DNA of 64,000 nucleotides, from the NCBI GenBank assembly GCA_947488345.1, contig CANKZQ010000001.1:1253501-1317500 (forward strand). Reading direction: 5' to 3'. The notes under the pieces were generated by a model that made no database searches, was not told where the DNA came from, and worked only from the letters and a program-made list of their open reading frames with translations. This document shows, in pieces, positions 36,201 through 45,408 of this stretch (position 1 is its first letter; every line of letters begins with the position of its first letter). The translations under genes and the position numbers were made by a program. Source of the stretch: an uncultured Flavobacteriaceae bacterium (GTDB lineage: Bacteria; Bacteroidota; Bacteroidia; Flavobacteriales; Flavobacteriaceae).

Positions 36201-36731
36201 TTAATGCTTTAGTTTGTTAAACAAATCCCAAAGAACCACCCCATAACTCACAGAAATGTTTAGTGAATGCTTGGTGCCAAACTGAGGAATTTCAACACAA
36301 TAATCAGCATTTGAAACCACTTGTTGTTGCACTCCTTTTACTTCATTTCCTAGAACAATGGCAATCTTTTTATCTTTTTTAGGCATGAAATCATGTAAGA
36401 AAATGCTTTCTTCGGCCTGCTCTATAGCAGCAATTTCGATTCCTTCCGTTTTTAATTTTTCAATAAGATCGAGTGTGTTTTCTACATACTCCCAAGTCAC
36501 AGAATCTGTTGATCCTAAAGCTGTTTTATGAATATCTCGATGCGGAGGAGTCGCCGTTATCCCACATAAATAAATTTTTTCTACTAAGAAAGCATCGCTC
36601 GTTCTAAAAACAGACCCTATATTATTCAAGCTTCTAATATTATCGAGTATGACAATAATAGGTGTTTTCGCTATTTGTTTAAATTGCGCATTGGTCAATC
36701 TTTCTAACTCGCTATTCTTTAGCTTTCTCAT
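36201..36731 (-). CDS. TrmH/SpoU-family RNA 2'-O-methyltransferase
   Basis: This SPOUT-class enzyme of 176 residues transfers a methyl group from SAM to a ribose 2'-OH of tRNA or rRNA. All three motifs are present: motif 1 NNIGSVFRTSDAF, motif 2 IAIVLGNEVKGVQQQV and motif 3 IPQFGTKHSLNISVSYGVVLW. It lacks the N-terminal extension of RlmB-type enzymes, so a tRNA substrate is likelier, but the exact nucleotide cannot be told. It is divergent from mutS, 93 bp apart, and upstream of the HupE-like gene. Confidence 0.93.
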   Translation of the reverse strand: MRKLKNSELERLTNAQFKQIAKTPIIVILDNIRSLNNIGSVFRTSDAFLVEKIYLCGITATPPHRDIHKTALGSTDSVTWEYVENTLDLIEKLKTEGIEIAAIEQAEESIFLHDFMPKKDKKIAIVLGNEVKGVQQQVVSNADYCVEIPQFGTKHSLNISVSYGVVLWDLFNKLKH

Positions 36732-36791
36732 TCTATTGGAAATTTTTAATAAAAAACTATCTGCTGCCTACTTGACACTGCTCACTTTTTA

Positions 36792-36799
36792 TATCTTCG
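36792..36799 (+). promoter_or_regulatory. Possible -7 element of mutS (TATCTTCG)
   Basis: TATCTTCG differs from the TAnnTTTG consensus at one base and lies 25 bp upstream of the TTG start codon of mutS, which would give a 5' leader of about 20 bases. Confidence 0.3.
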
Positions 36800-36824
36800 C
36801 AAAACTAACTTAAAACTGTTAGAA

Positions 36825-39434
36825 TTGGCAAAGACCAAACAAAAAAAAGTCACTCCTTTAATGAAGCAATACAATGCTATCAAGGCAAAGTATCCTGATG
36901 CGATGCTCTTGTTTAGGGTTGGTGATTTTTATGAAACTTTTGGTGAAGATGCAGTTAAAGCTGCACAGGTCTTAGGGATTATATTAACCAAACGTGGAGC
37001 CGGCAGTGAAACAGAAACAGCGCTGGCTGGATTTCCACATCACTCATTAAATACCTACTTGCCAAAACTTGTAAAATCTGGTTTACGTGTGGCCATTTGT
37101 GATCAATTAGAAGATCCCAAAATGACCAAAACGATTGTAAAACGTGGAGTTACCGAATTAGTAACCCCAGGCGTAGCACTGAATGACGAAGTATTACAAG
37201 CAAAAACAAATAATTTTTTAGCTGCCATACATTTTTCAAAACGAAATCTCGGAATCTCCTTTTTAGATGTTTCTACAGGAGAATTTTTAGTCGCTGAAGG
37301 AAATGATGAGTACATCGATAAATTACTGCAAAATTTTAACCCTAGCGAAGTGCTGGTACAAAAACAACACAAAGCAAGGTTTTCAGAATTATTTGGTGAA
37401 GGATATTATTCATTTTACTTGGAAGATTGGATTTTTCAAGAAGAATATGCCACCGAAACCCTCCACAATCACTTTAAAATTCAATCATTAAAGGGTTTTG
37501 GCATCGATGACCAACAGCATGGAATTATTGCTGCGGGTGCTATCTTATTTTATCTCTCAGAGACTCAACATAAACAACTCAATCATATTTCGTCCTTACA
37601 TCGTATTCAAGAAGATAATTATGTATGGATGGATCGCTTTACAATACGAAATCTCGAGCTTTATTTTTCTTTAACACCCGAAGCGGTCACTTTACTCGAT
37701 GTTATTGATAGAACAATCTCACCAATGGGAGGTCGTCTCTTAAAACGTTGGTTGGCCTTACCTTTAAAAAACTTAAAAGAAATACAACAACGTCATGAAA
37801 TCGTAAAATACCTAATTGATCATGACGATTTTTACAATACTGCGACTTATCAAATCAAGCAAATTAGCGACATTGAACGTTTAATTTCGAAAGTGGCCAC
37901 GGCAAAAATTAATCCACGAGAAGTTGTGTTATTGAAAGATTCGCTCAAAGCCATTTTACCTATCAAAGAGATTGCTGAAAAGAGTAAGAATGCAACTTTA
38001 AAAGATCTCGGTAAAAATTTACATTCATGTAATGAGTTGATTGATCGTATTTCAAAAAGTCTTCGTGATGATGCGCCGGTAAACATTAATAAAGGCCACA
38101 CTATTGCTGATGGTGTTTCTAACGAATTAGATGAGTTACGAGCCATCTCTTCTTCCGGAAAAGAATATTTAGATGCCATGCTTGCCCGCGAAACAGAACG
38201 CACGGGAATCTCAAGTTTAAAAATTGCCTTTAATAACGTGTTCGGCTATTATATTGAGGTTCGAAATACACATAAAGATAAGGTTCCTGAAGATTGGATT
38301 CGTAAGCAAACGCTTGTAAATGCGGAACGTTATATCACAGAGGAACTCAAAGAATACGAAACTAAAATTTTAGGCGCTGAAGAAAAAATTGCGGTATTAG
38401 AACAACAATTGTTTGGTGCGCTTTTACACTATTTACTGGGCTATATTCAACAAGTGCAACAAAACGCACAACATATTGCACAATTAGACTGTCTATGTTC
38501 TTTTGCGCATACCGCGAAAGATTATAATTATGTACGCCCACAAATAGATGACAGTACTGATTTAGAAATTAAAAATGGCCGACATCCTGTAATTGAAAAA
38601 CAGCTTCCTATTGGGGAAGAATATATTGCCAATGATGTTGTGTTGAATAGAAAATTACAGCAGATCATCATGATTACAGGACCTAATATGAGTGGTAAAT
38701 CAGCTATTTTACGTCAAACGGCACTTATTGTTTTGCTTGCGCAGATGGGGAGTTATGTGCCTGCCCAACAGGCTCGAATCGGGGTTGTTGATAAAATATT
38801 TACACGTGTAGGTGCCAGTGACAACATTTCTATGGGCGAATCTACTTTTATGGTAGAAATGAATGAAACGGCCAGTATTTTGAACAATATTTCTGAAAGG
38901 AGTTTGGTGTTACTTGATGAAATTGGTCGTGGTACAAGTACCTACGATGGTATTTCTATTGCTTGGGCCATTGCCGAATACTTACACGAGCATCCGGCAA
39001 AAGCAAAAACATTGTTCGCCACACATTATCATGAACTCAATGATATGACGGATACTTTTGAGCGAATTAAAAACTTTACCATTTCCATAAAGGAATTAAA
39101 AGACACCATTATTTTCTTAAGAAAACTTATTCCTGGCGGTAGTGAACATAGTTTTGGTATTCATGTAGCAAAAATGGCGGGTATGCCCACTTCGGTTATT
39201 CACAGAGCTAATAAAATGTTGAAAAAATTAGAGCAAAGTCATAGCTCCGAAGACATCAAAGACAAACTCAAACATGCGGCGCAAGAAGAGGCTCAATTAA
39301 GTTTTTTTAAACTAGATGATCCTTTATTAGAAGATATTAAAGAAGAGATTTTGGCCACGAACATCGATGCATTAACACCCATTGAAGCTCTCATGAAGCT
39401 TAATGAAATTAAACGAATGCTGACAAAAAAATAA
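36825..39434 (+). CDS. mutS: DNA mismatch repair protein MutS
   Basis: MutS recognises mismatches and starts repair. The 869-residue protein has the mismatch-reading motif in [13 protein letters not shown] (Phe-x-Glu), the clamp and lever domains, then an ABC-type ATPase: Walker [14 protein letters not shown], the signature [17 protein letters not shown], Walker [17 protein letters not shown] and the switch His in ATHYHEL. The start is TTG at 36825; no in-frame ATG precedes it, and the sequence right after it ([15 protein letters not shown]) is the conserved MutS N-terminus, so TTG is well supported. It diverges from the SpoU methyltransferase gene. Confidence 0.97.
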   Translation: MAKTKQKKVTPLMKQYNAIKAKYPDAMLLFRVGDFYETFGEDAVKAAQVLGIILTKRGAGSETETALAGFPHHSLNTYLPKLVKSGLRVAICDQLEDPKMTKTIVKRGVTELVTPGVALNDEVLQAKTNNFLAAIHFSKRNLGISFLDVSTGEFLVAEGNDEYIDKLLQNFNPSEVLVQKQHKARFSELFGEGYYSFYLEDWIFQEEYATETLHNHFKIQSLKGFGIDDQQHGIIAAGAILFYLSETQHKQLNHISSLHRIQEDNYVWMDRFTIRNLELYFSLTPEAVTLLDVIDRTISPMGGRLLKRWLALPLKNLKEIQQRHEIVKYLIDHDDFYNTATYQIKQISDIERLISKVATAKINPREVVLLKDSLKAILPIKEIAEKSKNATLKDLGKNLHSCNELIDRISKSLRDDAPVNINKGHTIADGVSNELDELRAISSSGKEYLDAMLARETERTGISSLKIAFNNVFGYYIEVRNTHKDKVPEDWIRKQTLVNAERYITEELKEYETKILGAEEKIAVLEQQLFGALLHYLLGYIQQVQQNAQHIAQLDCLCSFAHTAKDYNYVRPQIDDSTDLEIKNGRHPVIEKQLPIGEEYIANDVVLNRKLQQIIMITGPNMSGKSAILRQTALIVLLAQMGSYVPAQQARIGVVDKIFTRVGASDNISMGESTFMVEMNETASILNNISERSLVLLDEIGRGTSTYDGISIAWAIAEYLHEHPAKAKTLFATHYHELNDMTDTFERIKNFTISIKELKDTIIFLRKLIPGGSEHSFGIHVAKMAGMPTSVIHRANKMLKKLEQSHSSEDIKDKLKHAAQEEAQLSFFKLDDPLLEDIKEEILATNIDALTPIEALMKLNEIKRMLTKK

Positions 39435-39475
39435 TTAATTGAATTTCACTAACTTGTAATTCAAATAATTAAATC

Positions 39476-41212
39476 ATGTCAAAATTCACCCCTTTATGCA
39501 TTCTCTTTCTTCTGCTCCTTATCGGATGTCAACAAGATACGAAACAAACCAAAGAAGTTGCGATCACTATTTCCTTTTCGGATAGCGTCAGTACCAAAAA
39601 CTTAGATGGTAGATTGCTCCTAATGCTTTCTAACAATAATAAAGAAGAACCTCGCTTCCAAATTGGTGTTGGTCTCAACGATCAGTTGATATACGGTATG
39701 AATGTTGACAATTTGGCTCCAAACCAATCAGTCACGTTCAACGAAGATGTTTTTGGTTTTCCTATCACAAGCCTCAAAGACATTCCTCCAGGTGATTATT
39801 ACGTTCAAGGATTGCTACACACGTATGAAACATTTAATCTCGCAACTGGACACACGGTAAAACTCCCCATGGATAATGGTGAAGGTCAGCAATGGAATAA
39901 GTCTCCAGGAAACTTATTTAGCAAACCCACTAAAATTACAATCAGTGAAAAGGGGATTCAAGACATGTCAATTGTATTAGATCAAGTGATTCCAGAAATA
40001 CAAGAGCCCGATGATACAGAATGGATTAAGCATATCAAAATAAAATCAGAAAAATTGTCAAAATTTTGGGGGCGAGATACGTATTTAGGAGCACATGTTC
40101 TATTACCTAAAGGTTTTGATGAACACCCCGACGCGAAGTACCCTTTAATGGTTTTTCACGGACACTTTCCTTCCAATTTTGACGGTTTTAGAACGACTCC
40201 TCCAGATAAAAATTTAAAACCTGAATATTCTGAACGCTTTCAAGTAGAGGGGTATAATATTCTCCAACAGCAAGAGGCATATGACTTTTACAAGCGTTGG
40301 AATGAACCCGACTTTCCAAGATTTTTAATCATCGAAATTCAGCATCCAACGCCTTATTACGATGATTCATATGCGGTAAATTCTGCCAGTCAAGGGCCTT
40401 ATGGAGATGCTATAACTCATGAGCTCATACCGTATATAGAAGAACAATTTAGAGGTCAAGGCGAAGGTTGGGCGCGTTTTCTATATGGAGGTTCTACCGG
40501 CGGGTGGGAAGCTTTGGCAGTACAAGTGAAATATCCTGATGAATACAATGGCTGTTTTGCGGCTTGTCCCGACCCTATAGATTTTTCGAACTATTGCCTG
40601 ACAAATATTTATGAAGATAAAAGCGCCTACTACTATGATAGTGATCATAAAAGATTGGAAGTGCCAAGTCGCAGAAATTATTTAGGTGATATTACAGCAA
40701 CCTTACGAGAGGAAAACCATTTAGAGTTGGTGCTTGGTGATAAATCGAGATCGGGCCAGCAATGGGATATTTGGGAAGCCACTTATTCTCCTCAAGGAGA
40801 AGATGGGTACCCTGAAAGGATTTGGGATAAGAAAACCGGAGCTATCAACCCAGAAATTGCAGCATACTGGAGAGAAAATTATGATTTAAAACATATTTTG
40901 GAACGCGATTGGGATAAGCTTGGTGATAAATTAAAAGGTAAGATTCATATTTATTGCGGTGATATGGACAATTACTATTTGAATAACGCCGTCTATTCAA
41001 TGGAAAAATTCTTAGAAGGCACTACAGACCCTTATTATGATGGAGAAGTTAAATACGGAGATCGTGCCGAACATTGTTGGAATGGTGATCCTAATAATCC
41101 AAATCATATAACACGTTTGCGTTATAATTCAATGTATGTCCCGAAAATTATGAAGCGCATAGCTGAAAGCGCTCCAAAAGGAGCCGATTTAACAAGTTGG
41201 AGGTATAAATAA
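39476..41212 (+). CDS. Esterase-like alpha/beta-hydrolase lipoprotein
   Basis: This 578-residue protein has a lipoprotein signal (LLLLIGCQQDTKQ, Cys near residue 18). The first ~200 residues form a beta-rich region with no clear homology (IPPGDYYVQGLLHTYETF). The rest resembles the enterochelin-esterase/esterase-D group of alpha/beta hydrolases: YPLMVFHGHFPSNFD strand and oxyanion region, and the nucleophile elbow RFLYGGSTGGWEALAV (GxSxGG). The acid and His are likely in GDMDNYYLNNAV and AEHCWNG. It may cleave an ester or peptide bond at the cell surface or in the periplasm; the substrate is unknown. It is 41 bp after mutS with no clear functional link. Confidence 0.85.
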   Translation: MSKFTPLCILFLLLLIGCQQDTKQTKEVAITISFSDSVSTKNLDGRLLLMLSNNNKEEPRFQIGVGLNDQLIYGMNVDNLAPNQSVTFNEDVFGFPITSLKDIPPGDYYVQGLLHTYETFNLATGHTVKLPMDNGEGQQWNKSPGNLFSKPTKITISEKGIQDMSIVLDQVIPEIQEPDDTEWIKHIKIKSEKLSKFWGRDTYLGAHVLLPKGFDEHPDAKYPLMVFHGHFPSNFDGFRTTPPDKNLKPEYSERFQVEGYNILQQQEAYDFYKRWNEPDFPRFLIIEIQHPTPYYDDSYAVNSASQGPYGDAITHELIPYIEEQFRGQGEGWARFLYGGSTGGWEALAVQVKYPDEYNGCFAACPDPIDFSNYCLTNIYEDKSAYYYDSDHKRLEVPSRRNYLGDITATLREENHLELVLGDKSRSGQQWDIWEATYSPQGEDGYPERIWDKKTGAINPEIAAYWRENYDLKHILERDWDKLGDKLKGKIHIYCGDMDNYYLNNAVYSMEKFLEGTTDPYYDGEVKYGDRAEHCWNGDPNNPNHITRLRYNSMYVPKIMKRIAESAPKGADLTSWRYK

Positions 41213-41285
41213 ATCAGATTTTAACAAAAATCTTAAATCGGCAACTCAATCAATTATACTATCTTTACCATCAAGAAATAGGATT

Positions 41286-41561
41286 ATGCATTTTTTATTC
41301 ATTAGTGGTTCCGAAATATTTATAATACTGATCATCGTATTGATGCTATTTGGTGCTGATAAAATACCTGGCATGGCTCGCGGTCTAGGTAAAGGCATGC
41401 GTCAATTGAAAGATGCTACCAACGAAATAAAACGTGAGATAACTGAAACTGCCGAAAAACAGGGTATCGATACTGATTTGACGAAGAATATCGAGGAACA
41501 AATTAATACGGTTCAAGAAGATATAGATGAAATTACAGGCCCCATAAAACGTAACTTTTAA
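41286..41561 (+). CDS. tatA: TatA/TatE-family twin-arginine translocase subunit
   Basis: This 91-residue protein has one N-terminal transmembrane helix (IFIILIIVLMLFGADKIP, with the hinge Phe-Gly), then an amphipathic helix (ARGLGKGMRQLKDATNEIKR) and a charged tail. This is the TatA/B-type architecture for Sec-independent export of folded proteins. The Gly-rich hinge FGADKIPGMARG fits TatA better than TatB. Its stop TAA is followed at once by the TTG start of a PAP2 phosphatase. TatC is not in the window. Confidence 0.92.
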   Translation: MHFLFISGSEIFIILIIVLMLFGADKIPGMARGLGKGMRQLKDATNEIKREITETAEKQGIDTDLTKNIEEQINTVQEDIDEITGPIKRNF

Positions 41562-42125
41562 TTGGGTTTTCTTGATACTATCATAGAAAAAGACAAAGAG
41601 TTATTTGTATACCTTAACTCGTTAGGTGTAGAGAGTTGGGATCAGTTTTGGATGGTCGTGACCAATCAATTTAGTTGGATTCCATTATTTGCACTCTTAT
41701 TATTTTTAGTTTTCAAAGCCTATGGTTGGAAAAAAGGATTGGTGATCATGGTTGTGGCAGCACTACTCGTTACATTTTCTGATCAGTTTGTAAATTTTAT
41801 CAAAGATTATTTTGGAAGGCTTCGCCCTAATAATGACCCCACAATTAATGAGATCATTAGAATTTTAAAAAGGCCTAAAAGTTTCAGTTTTGTCTCTGGT
41901 CATTCTACCACTTCCTTTGCGGTAACTACCTTTATGATTTTGACATTCAAAAAATACTATAAATACCCTCTGTTGTTACTTATCTGGCCCGTTCTATTTG
42001 CCTATAGCCGTATTTATGTGGGCGTACACTTCCCTGTCGATATTTTTGTAGGAATGCTACTAGGAGTGTTAGAAGGTTACATATTCTATAAAATAAGTGT
42101 TAGTTTTTTGCGAAAAATTCATTAA
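41562..42125 (+). CDS. PAP2-family membrane phosphatase
   Basis: This 187-residue protein has about five membrane helices and the three PAP2 motifs: KDYFGRLRP (KxxxxxxRP), SFVSGHSTTSF (SGH) and SRIYVGVHFPVDIF (SRxxxxxHxxxD). It is expected to dephosphorylate a lipid phosphate, such as undecaprenyl pyrophosphate or phosphatidate, on the outer face of the inner membrane. The start is TTG at 41562, directly after the tatA stop; no ATG is available near the N-terminus, so reinitiation after tatA is likely. Confidence 0.92.
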   Translation: MGFLDTIIEKDKELFVYLNSLGVESWDQFWMVVTNQFSWIPLFALLLFLVFKAYGWKKGLVIMVVAALLVTFSDQFVNFIKDYFGRLRPNNDPTINEIIRILKRPKSFSFVSGHSTTSFAVTTFMILTFKKYYKYPLLLLIWPVLFAYSRIYVGVHFPVDIFVGMLLGVLEGYIFYKISVSFLRKIH

Positions 42126-42219
42126 TTTTGAAAAGTGCTCTGTGAAAATTTGCTAAACGTTTTCACTTTTGTAGTGTACTTTTTCAAATCAATGTTAAAC
42201 CAAAACTAACCCAATTCTT

Positions 42220-43761
42220 ATGAACTTTTCAAAGAAGAATCGTGAGCGCCTAAAAGGCAGCGCGTTTTTTAAACATCCCACAGTCAGTTGGATCTCTTGT
42301 TTGATCTTATTTATTTTAATCAGCTCTTGTACCAACGACGAGATGCCGCAAGAAGAAAGACAACAACCTCAAACCGGGCAGCAAAAAGCCTTAAGCCCCG
42401 AAGAGATAAATGACCAAATTGATGCGATAATAGAAAAAGAAGGGTCTTTTAACTGGAAAGATGCGAACGATCATTTGCTTTGGAGTGCGGCAGTTCATGG
42501 TGGTGATATTTTAACCATAGGTTACGGAGAGACTAGCTTCAACGAAACCAAAAGTAGTGCACTGCTTCATATAAAACGTGAAATATTAGCAACAATCGCT
42601 TTGCGAGAACAACAAAAAAATGCAGATGAAACGCTGATCTATGAAGATGACATACTCAATTTTATGGATGTTAAAGTCACTTCATTAGACCTCGTGACTG
42701 AATTAAGAAAAAATAAAAACATTCGATATATTGAGCCTGAAGGTTACAGATATTTTACAGCACAAGCTAAATCTTCCTCTGGCTGTAATCAATCTGGAGA
42801 AACCATTAATGGAGGCGATTATGGCACGCTCTCTTCAGGAGCAAAAATACCTTGGAATTTTTACGATCATAAGATCAATCAAGCTTGGACTTATAGCAAA
42901 GGAAGAGGGGTTGGTGTTGGTGTTATCGACACAGGTGTTTCTTCGAATCAGCCTTATTTAGGCACTAAATTTGATGATTACTACAGCGGTAGATACATCA
43001 GAAAATATGGAACATATGTAGACTCTGTATGGCCATGGTCTCGTAGAACAGATGGCCCAAATGACAAATGTGGTCATGGTACAAGTGCCAGTGCTGCCGT
43101 TGGTGCTCCCAATAACAATGCAGGTCAGTTCGTAGGTGTGGCTTACGAAAGTAACATTATTTCGTATCGTGGTACCAGCGACGTTGTCTTAAACGGCTAT
43201 CATGAACGCAAGGGAGTTGCAAATGCCTTAAAAGCACTAGGTAATAGAAGTGACGTGAAAATAATCTCAATGTCTATAGGATATCCATGGAGTATTGGAA
43301 GAATCAAAGATGCTGTAAAATATGCGTATGCTAGAGGTAAAATGATTTTTGCTGCTGGTGGTACATCAACAAGTTTTACCAATTGGTATGGAGTTATTTT
43401 TCCTGCTACTATGAGTGAAACTATCGCTGTGACAGGTGTCGAAGAAGAAGCTGGATACGATGAATGTGATACGTGTCATAAAGGTAGTAAAATCGATTTC
43501 ACGGTGATCATGGAAAGAGGTAATAACAACCATCAACCGGTTTTAGGTTTTAACAATGGACAGTCTCAATATTTCGGAGGCTCTTCTGTAGCTACAGCAA
43601 CCACAGCGGGAATGGCAGCTCTGGTCTGGTCAAAATATCCCTCATGGACACGAGCGCAAGTACTGCAGCGTTTAAAAGAATCAGCCGATTTCTATCCGAA
43701 CAAAAATGGGAGCTATGGTTATGGAAATATAGATGCTTTAAGAGCGGTAAGAGGTTATTAA
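42220..43761 (+). CDS. Subtilisin-like (S8) serine protease lipoprotein
   Basis: This 513-residue protein has a long N-terminus, a hydrophobic segment and a lipobox (FILISSCTNDE, Cys near residue 36), a prodomain-like region, and a subtilase domain with Asp in GVGVIDTGVS, His in KCGHGTSASAAV and Ser in FGGSSVATATTAGMAAL. The last motif is GGSSVAT rather than the usual GTSMA but keeps the catalytic Ser. A Cys pair (DECDTCHKG) may form a disulphide or bind metal. It is probably anchored at the outer membrane; the substrate is unknown. The gene has its own terminator. Confidence 0.94.
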   Translation: MNFSKKNRERLKGSAFFKHPTVSWISCLILFILISSCTNDEMPQEERQQPQTGQQKALSPEEINDQIDAIIEKEGSFNWKDANDHLLWSAAVHGGDILTIGYGETSFNETKSSALLHIKREILATIALREQQKNADETLIYEDDILNFMDVKVTSLDLVTELRKNKNIRYIEPEGYRYFTAQAKSSSGCNQSGETINGGDYGTLSSGAKIPWNFYDHKINQAWTYSKGRGVGVGVIDTGVSSNQPYLGTKFDDYYSGRYIRKYGTYVDSVWPWSRRTDGPNDKCGHGTSASAAVGAPNNNAGQFVGVAYESNIISYRGTSDVVLNGYHERKGVANALKALGNRSDVKIISMSIGYPWSIGRIKDAVKYAYARGKMIFAAGGTSTSFTNWYGVIFPATMSETIAVTGVEEEAGYDECDTCHKGSKIDFTVIMERGNNNHQPVLGFNNGQSQYFGGSSVATATTAGMAALVWSKYPSWTRAQVLQRLKESADFYPNKNGSYGYGNIDALRAVRGY

Positions 43762-43782
43762 AGAACAACCAAAACATGAAAT

Positions 43783-43807
43783 AAAAAGCGGCTAAATGCC
43801 GCTTTTT
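43783..43807. terminator. Bidirectional intrinsic terminator
   Basis: The hairpin AAAAAGCGGC-TAAAT-GCCGCTTTTT lies between convergent genes; the last bases overlap the stop codon of the O-methyltransferase gene. Confidence 0.9.
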
Positions 43808-44447
43808 ATTTCACTCTACTTATAGTTAACCCGTCGCGTATAGGTAAGAGTACCGTTTCTATTCTTGGATCATCTTTCAGCAAGGTATTATAGGCGACCA
43901 GCGCCTTCGTATCGGCATCTTTTGGGTCTACCGTTTCTGCTACTTTACCATACCACAACACATTATCTGATATGATAACACCACCAACATTCATGTTGTC
44001 GATAATCGTATGAAAATACTTCGAATAGTTGCGTTTATCGGCATCGATAAAAACTAAATCATAATGAGTATCTATTGTGGGAATAATATCTAAGGCTTTC
44101 CCTACGTATTGTTTTATTTGATGTGCAAATGGAGATTTATCAAAGTACTTTCGTTGAAAATCATAGAGTTCTTCATTGTGATCTATGGTATGTAATATAC
44201 CGTCGGCAGGCAACCCTTCTGCCAAACACAAAGCTGAATAGCCCGTATATGTTCCCAATTCTAAAATTGATTTTGGTCGAATTAATTTTGATAATAGTGA
44301 TAAAATCCTGCCTTGATAGTGCTCGCTCAACATAGTTGGATTCAACACTTTCTGCCAAGTCTCCTTAGATAGCTCCTTTAAAAGAGTTGGCTCATCTTCA
44401 GAATGCGAAACAGCATAGGTTTCAATTTTTTCTGGTAAGAAATTCAT
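43806..44447 (-). CDS. Class I SAM-dependent O-methyltransferase (methyltransferase_3 type)
   Basis: This 213-residue cytoplasmic enzyme resembles the caffeoyl-CoA/catechol O-methyltransferase group. The SAM-binding motif ILELGTYTGYSALCLAEGL, the metal-site DLVFIDADKRNYSKYFHTI, and GGVIISDNVLWYGKVA are visible. Bacterial relatives methylate small hydroxyl-containing compounds, but the substrate cannot be told from the sequence. It converges on the subtilase gene and lies downstream, on the same strand, of a terminator that ends the sigma/zinc-finger operon. Confidence 0.93.
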   Translation of the reverse strand: MNFLPEKIETYAVSHSEDEPTLLKELSKETWQKVLNPTMLSEHYQGRILSLLSKLIRPKSILELGTYTGYSALCLAEGLPADGILHTIDHNEELYDFQRKYFDKSPFAHQIKQYVGKALDIIPTIDTHYDLVFIDADKRNYSKYFHTIIDNMNVGGVIISDNVLWYGKVAETVDPKDADTKALVAYNTLLKDDPRIETVLLPIRDGLTISRVK

Positions 44448-44470
44448 CTCTCTAGTTTTACTTCAAATAT

Positions 44471-44504
44471 AAAAAAAGCAGTACTCATGTATGAGTACTG
44501 CTTT
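44471..44504 (-). terminator. Intrinsic terminator after the sigma/zinc-finger operon
   Basis: On the minus strand the stem GCAGTACTCAT/ATGAGTACTGC with a two-base loop is followed by a run of T (A run 44471-44477 on the plus strand). Confidence 0.88.
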
Positions 44505-44525
44505 CTTATTTTGTTCTTTTTTATA

Positions 44526-44786
44526 TTATTTGCCGAATTCTTTCAATTTTAATTTTAACGCTTCTTTATCCGCATCGCCCATTTTCTGTTCACAATCCGG
44601 TTTTTGTAAGTGCGTATTGCACATGTCTGTAAGCTTTGTATTTTGTTTCGAATATAACCCACATATTTTGCAATTCAATAAATGAATATTGAGCTTCACT
44701 TTCTCTAAAAACGATGCCTCTTTGTACTGGTTTTTAGTACAAATTGTTGTGGCTTCATCACAACTTATAAATAATTTTAAACCCAT
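44526..44786 (-). CDS. Small soluble zinc-finger protein, probable anti-sigma factor
   Basis: This 86-residue protein lies 6 bp after the ECF sigma gene on the same strand. It contains HLLNCKIC, the H-x3-C-x2-C core of ZAS-type anti-sigma factors, plus further Cys residues (CDEATTIC, CNTHLQKPDC). It has no transmembrane helix, so it would be a soluble, possibly redox-responsive, anti-sigma. Zinc loss after oxidation is the classical trigger for such proteins. The assignment rests on operon position and this short motif. Confidence 0.75.
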   Translation of the reverse strand: MGLKLFISCDEATTICTKNQYKEASFLEKVKLNIHLLNCKICGLYSKQNTKLTDMCNTHLQKPDCEQKMGDADKEALKLKLKEFGK

Positions 44787-44792
44787 TTAATT

Positions 44793-45362
44793 TTATTTAG
44801 CGAACCAATTGTCTTCCATACATTTTCTCAACTGATGTCTGGCTCTATGTATAATAACCCATAGGTTAGACGCAGTAATTCCCAACTCATTACAAATCTC
44901 TTCAGTCTCATATTGTTGGACGTTCTTCAGTAAAAAAACTGTTCTATACTTTTCGGGTAAATTTTGTATGCAATTATCTAGTGTTCCTTTTAATTCGGTA
45001 TTCTCAATATTTTTTTCGGCTTCGTTACCCCATTGCTGCGGAACCCTTTCTTCTAGCCAACTTCCTTTTTTATCTCCTTCTTCATAAAAATTCACTTTCA
45101 CTTCAGCCTTTCCTCTTGCAGAATTAATCTTTCTATAATGGTCAATTATTTTACGTTTCAAAATAGAAATTAACCACGTGCGTTCGGCGGCTTGTCCTCG
45201 AAAGTTCTTCATCGCTTTCAACCCAGAGAAAAAAGTTTCTTGTACAATATCCTTCGCCAACTCTTGGCTATCAACTCTAGTAATGGTATAATTAAAGAGA
45301 TAGTCAGAATGAGCGTCTACCCATTTACTCGGATCTAATGTATGTTTTATAACTTCTGACAT
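44793..45362 (-). CDS. ECF-type RNA polymerase sigma factor
   Basis: This 189-residue protein has region 2 (DYLFNYTITR, AKDIVQETFFSGLKAMKNF and RTWLISILKRKIIDHYRK) and region 4 (LPEKYRTVFLLKNVQQYETE, then the helix-turn-helix EICNELGITASNLWVIIHRA). It directs transcription of a specific stimulon. The adjacent small zinc-finger gene is a likely regulator. Its length and features fit the ECF class with a cytoplasmic partner. No target promoter is evident nearby. Confidence 0.92.
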   Translation of the reverse strand: MSEVIKHTLDPSKWVDAHSDYLFNYTITRVDSQELAKDIVQETFFSGLKAMKNFRGQAAERTWLISILKRKIIDHYRKINSARGKAEVKVNFYEEGDKKGSWLEERVPQQWGNEAEKNIENTELKGTLDNCIQNLPEKYRTVFLLKNVQQYETEEICNELGITASNLWVIIHRARHQLRKCMEDNWFAK

Positions 45363-45408
45363 TGATTTTTAAATCTATGAATTGGTCGTAAAGATACAAC
45401 CTTAATTA

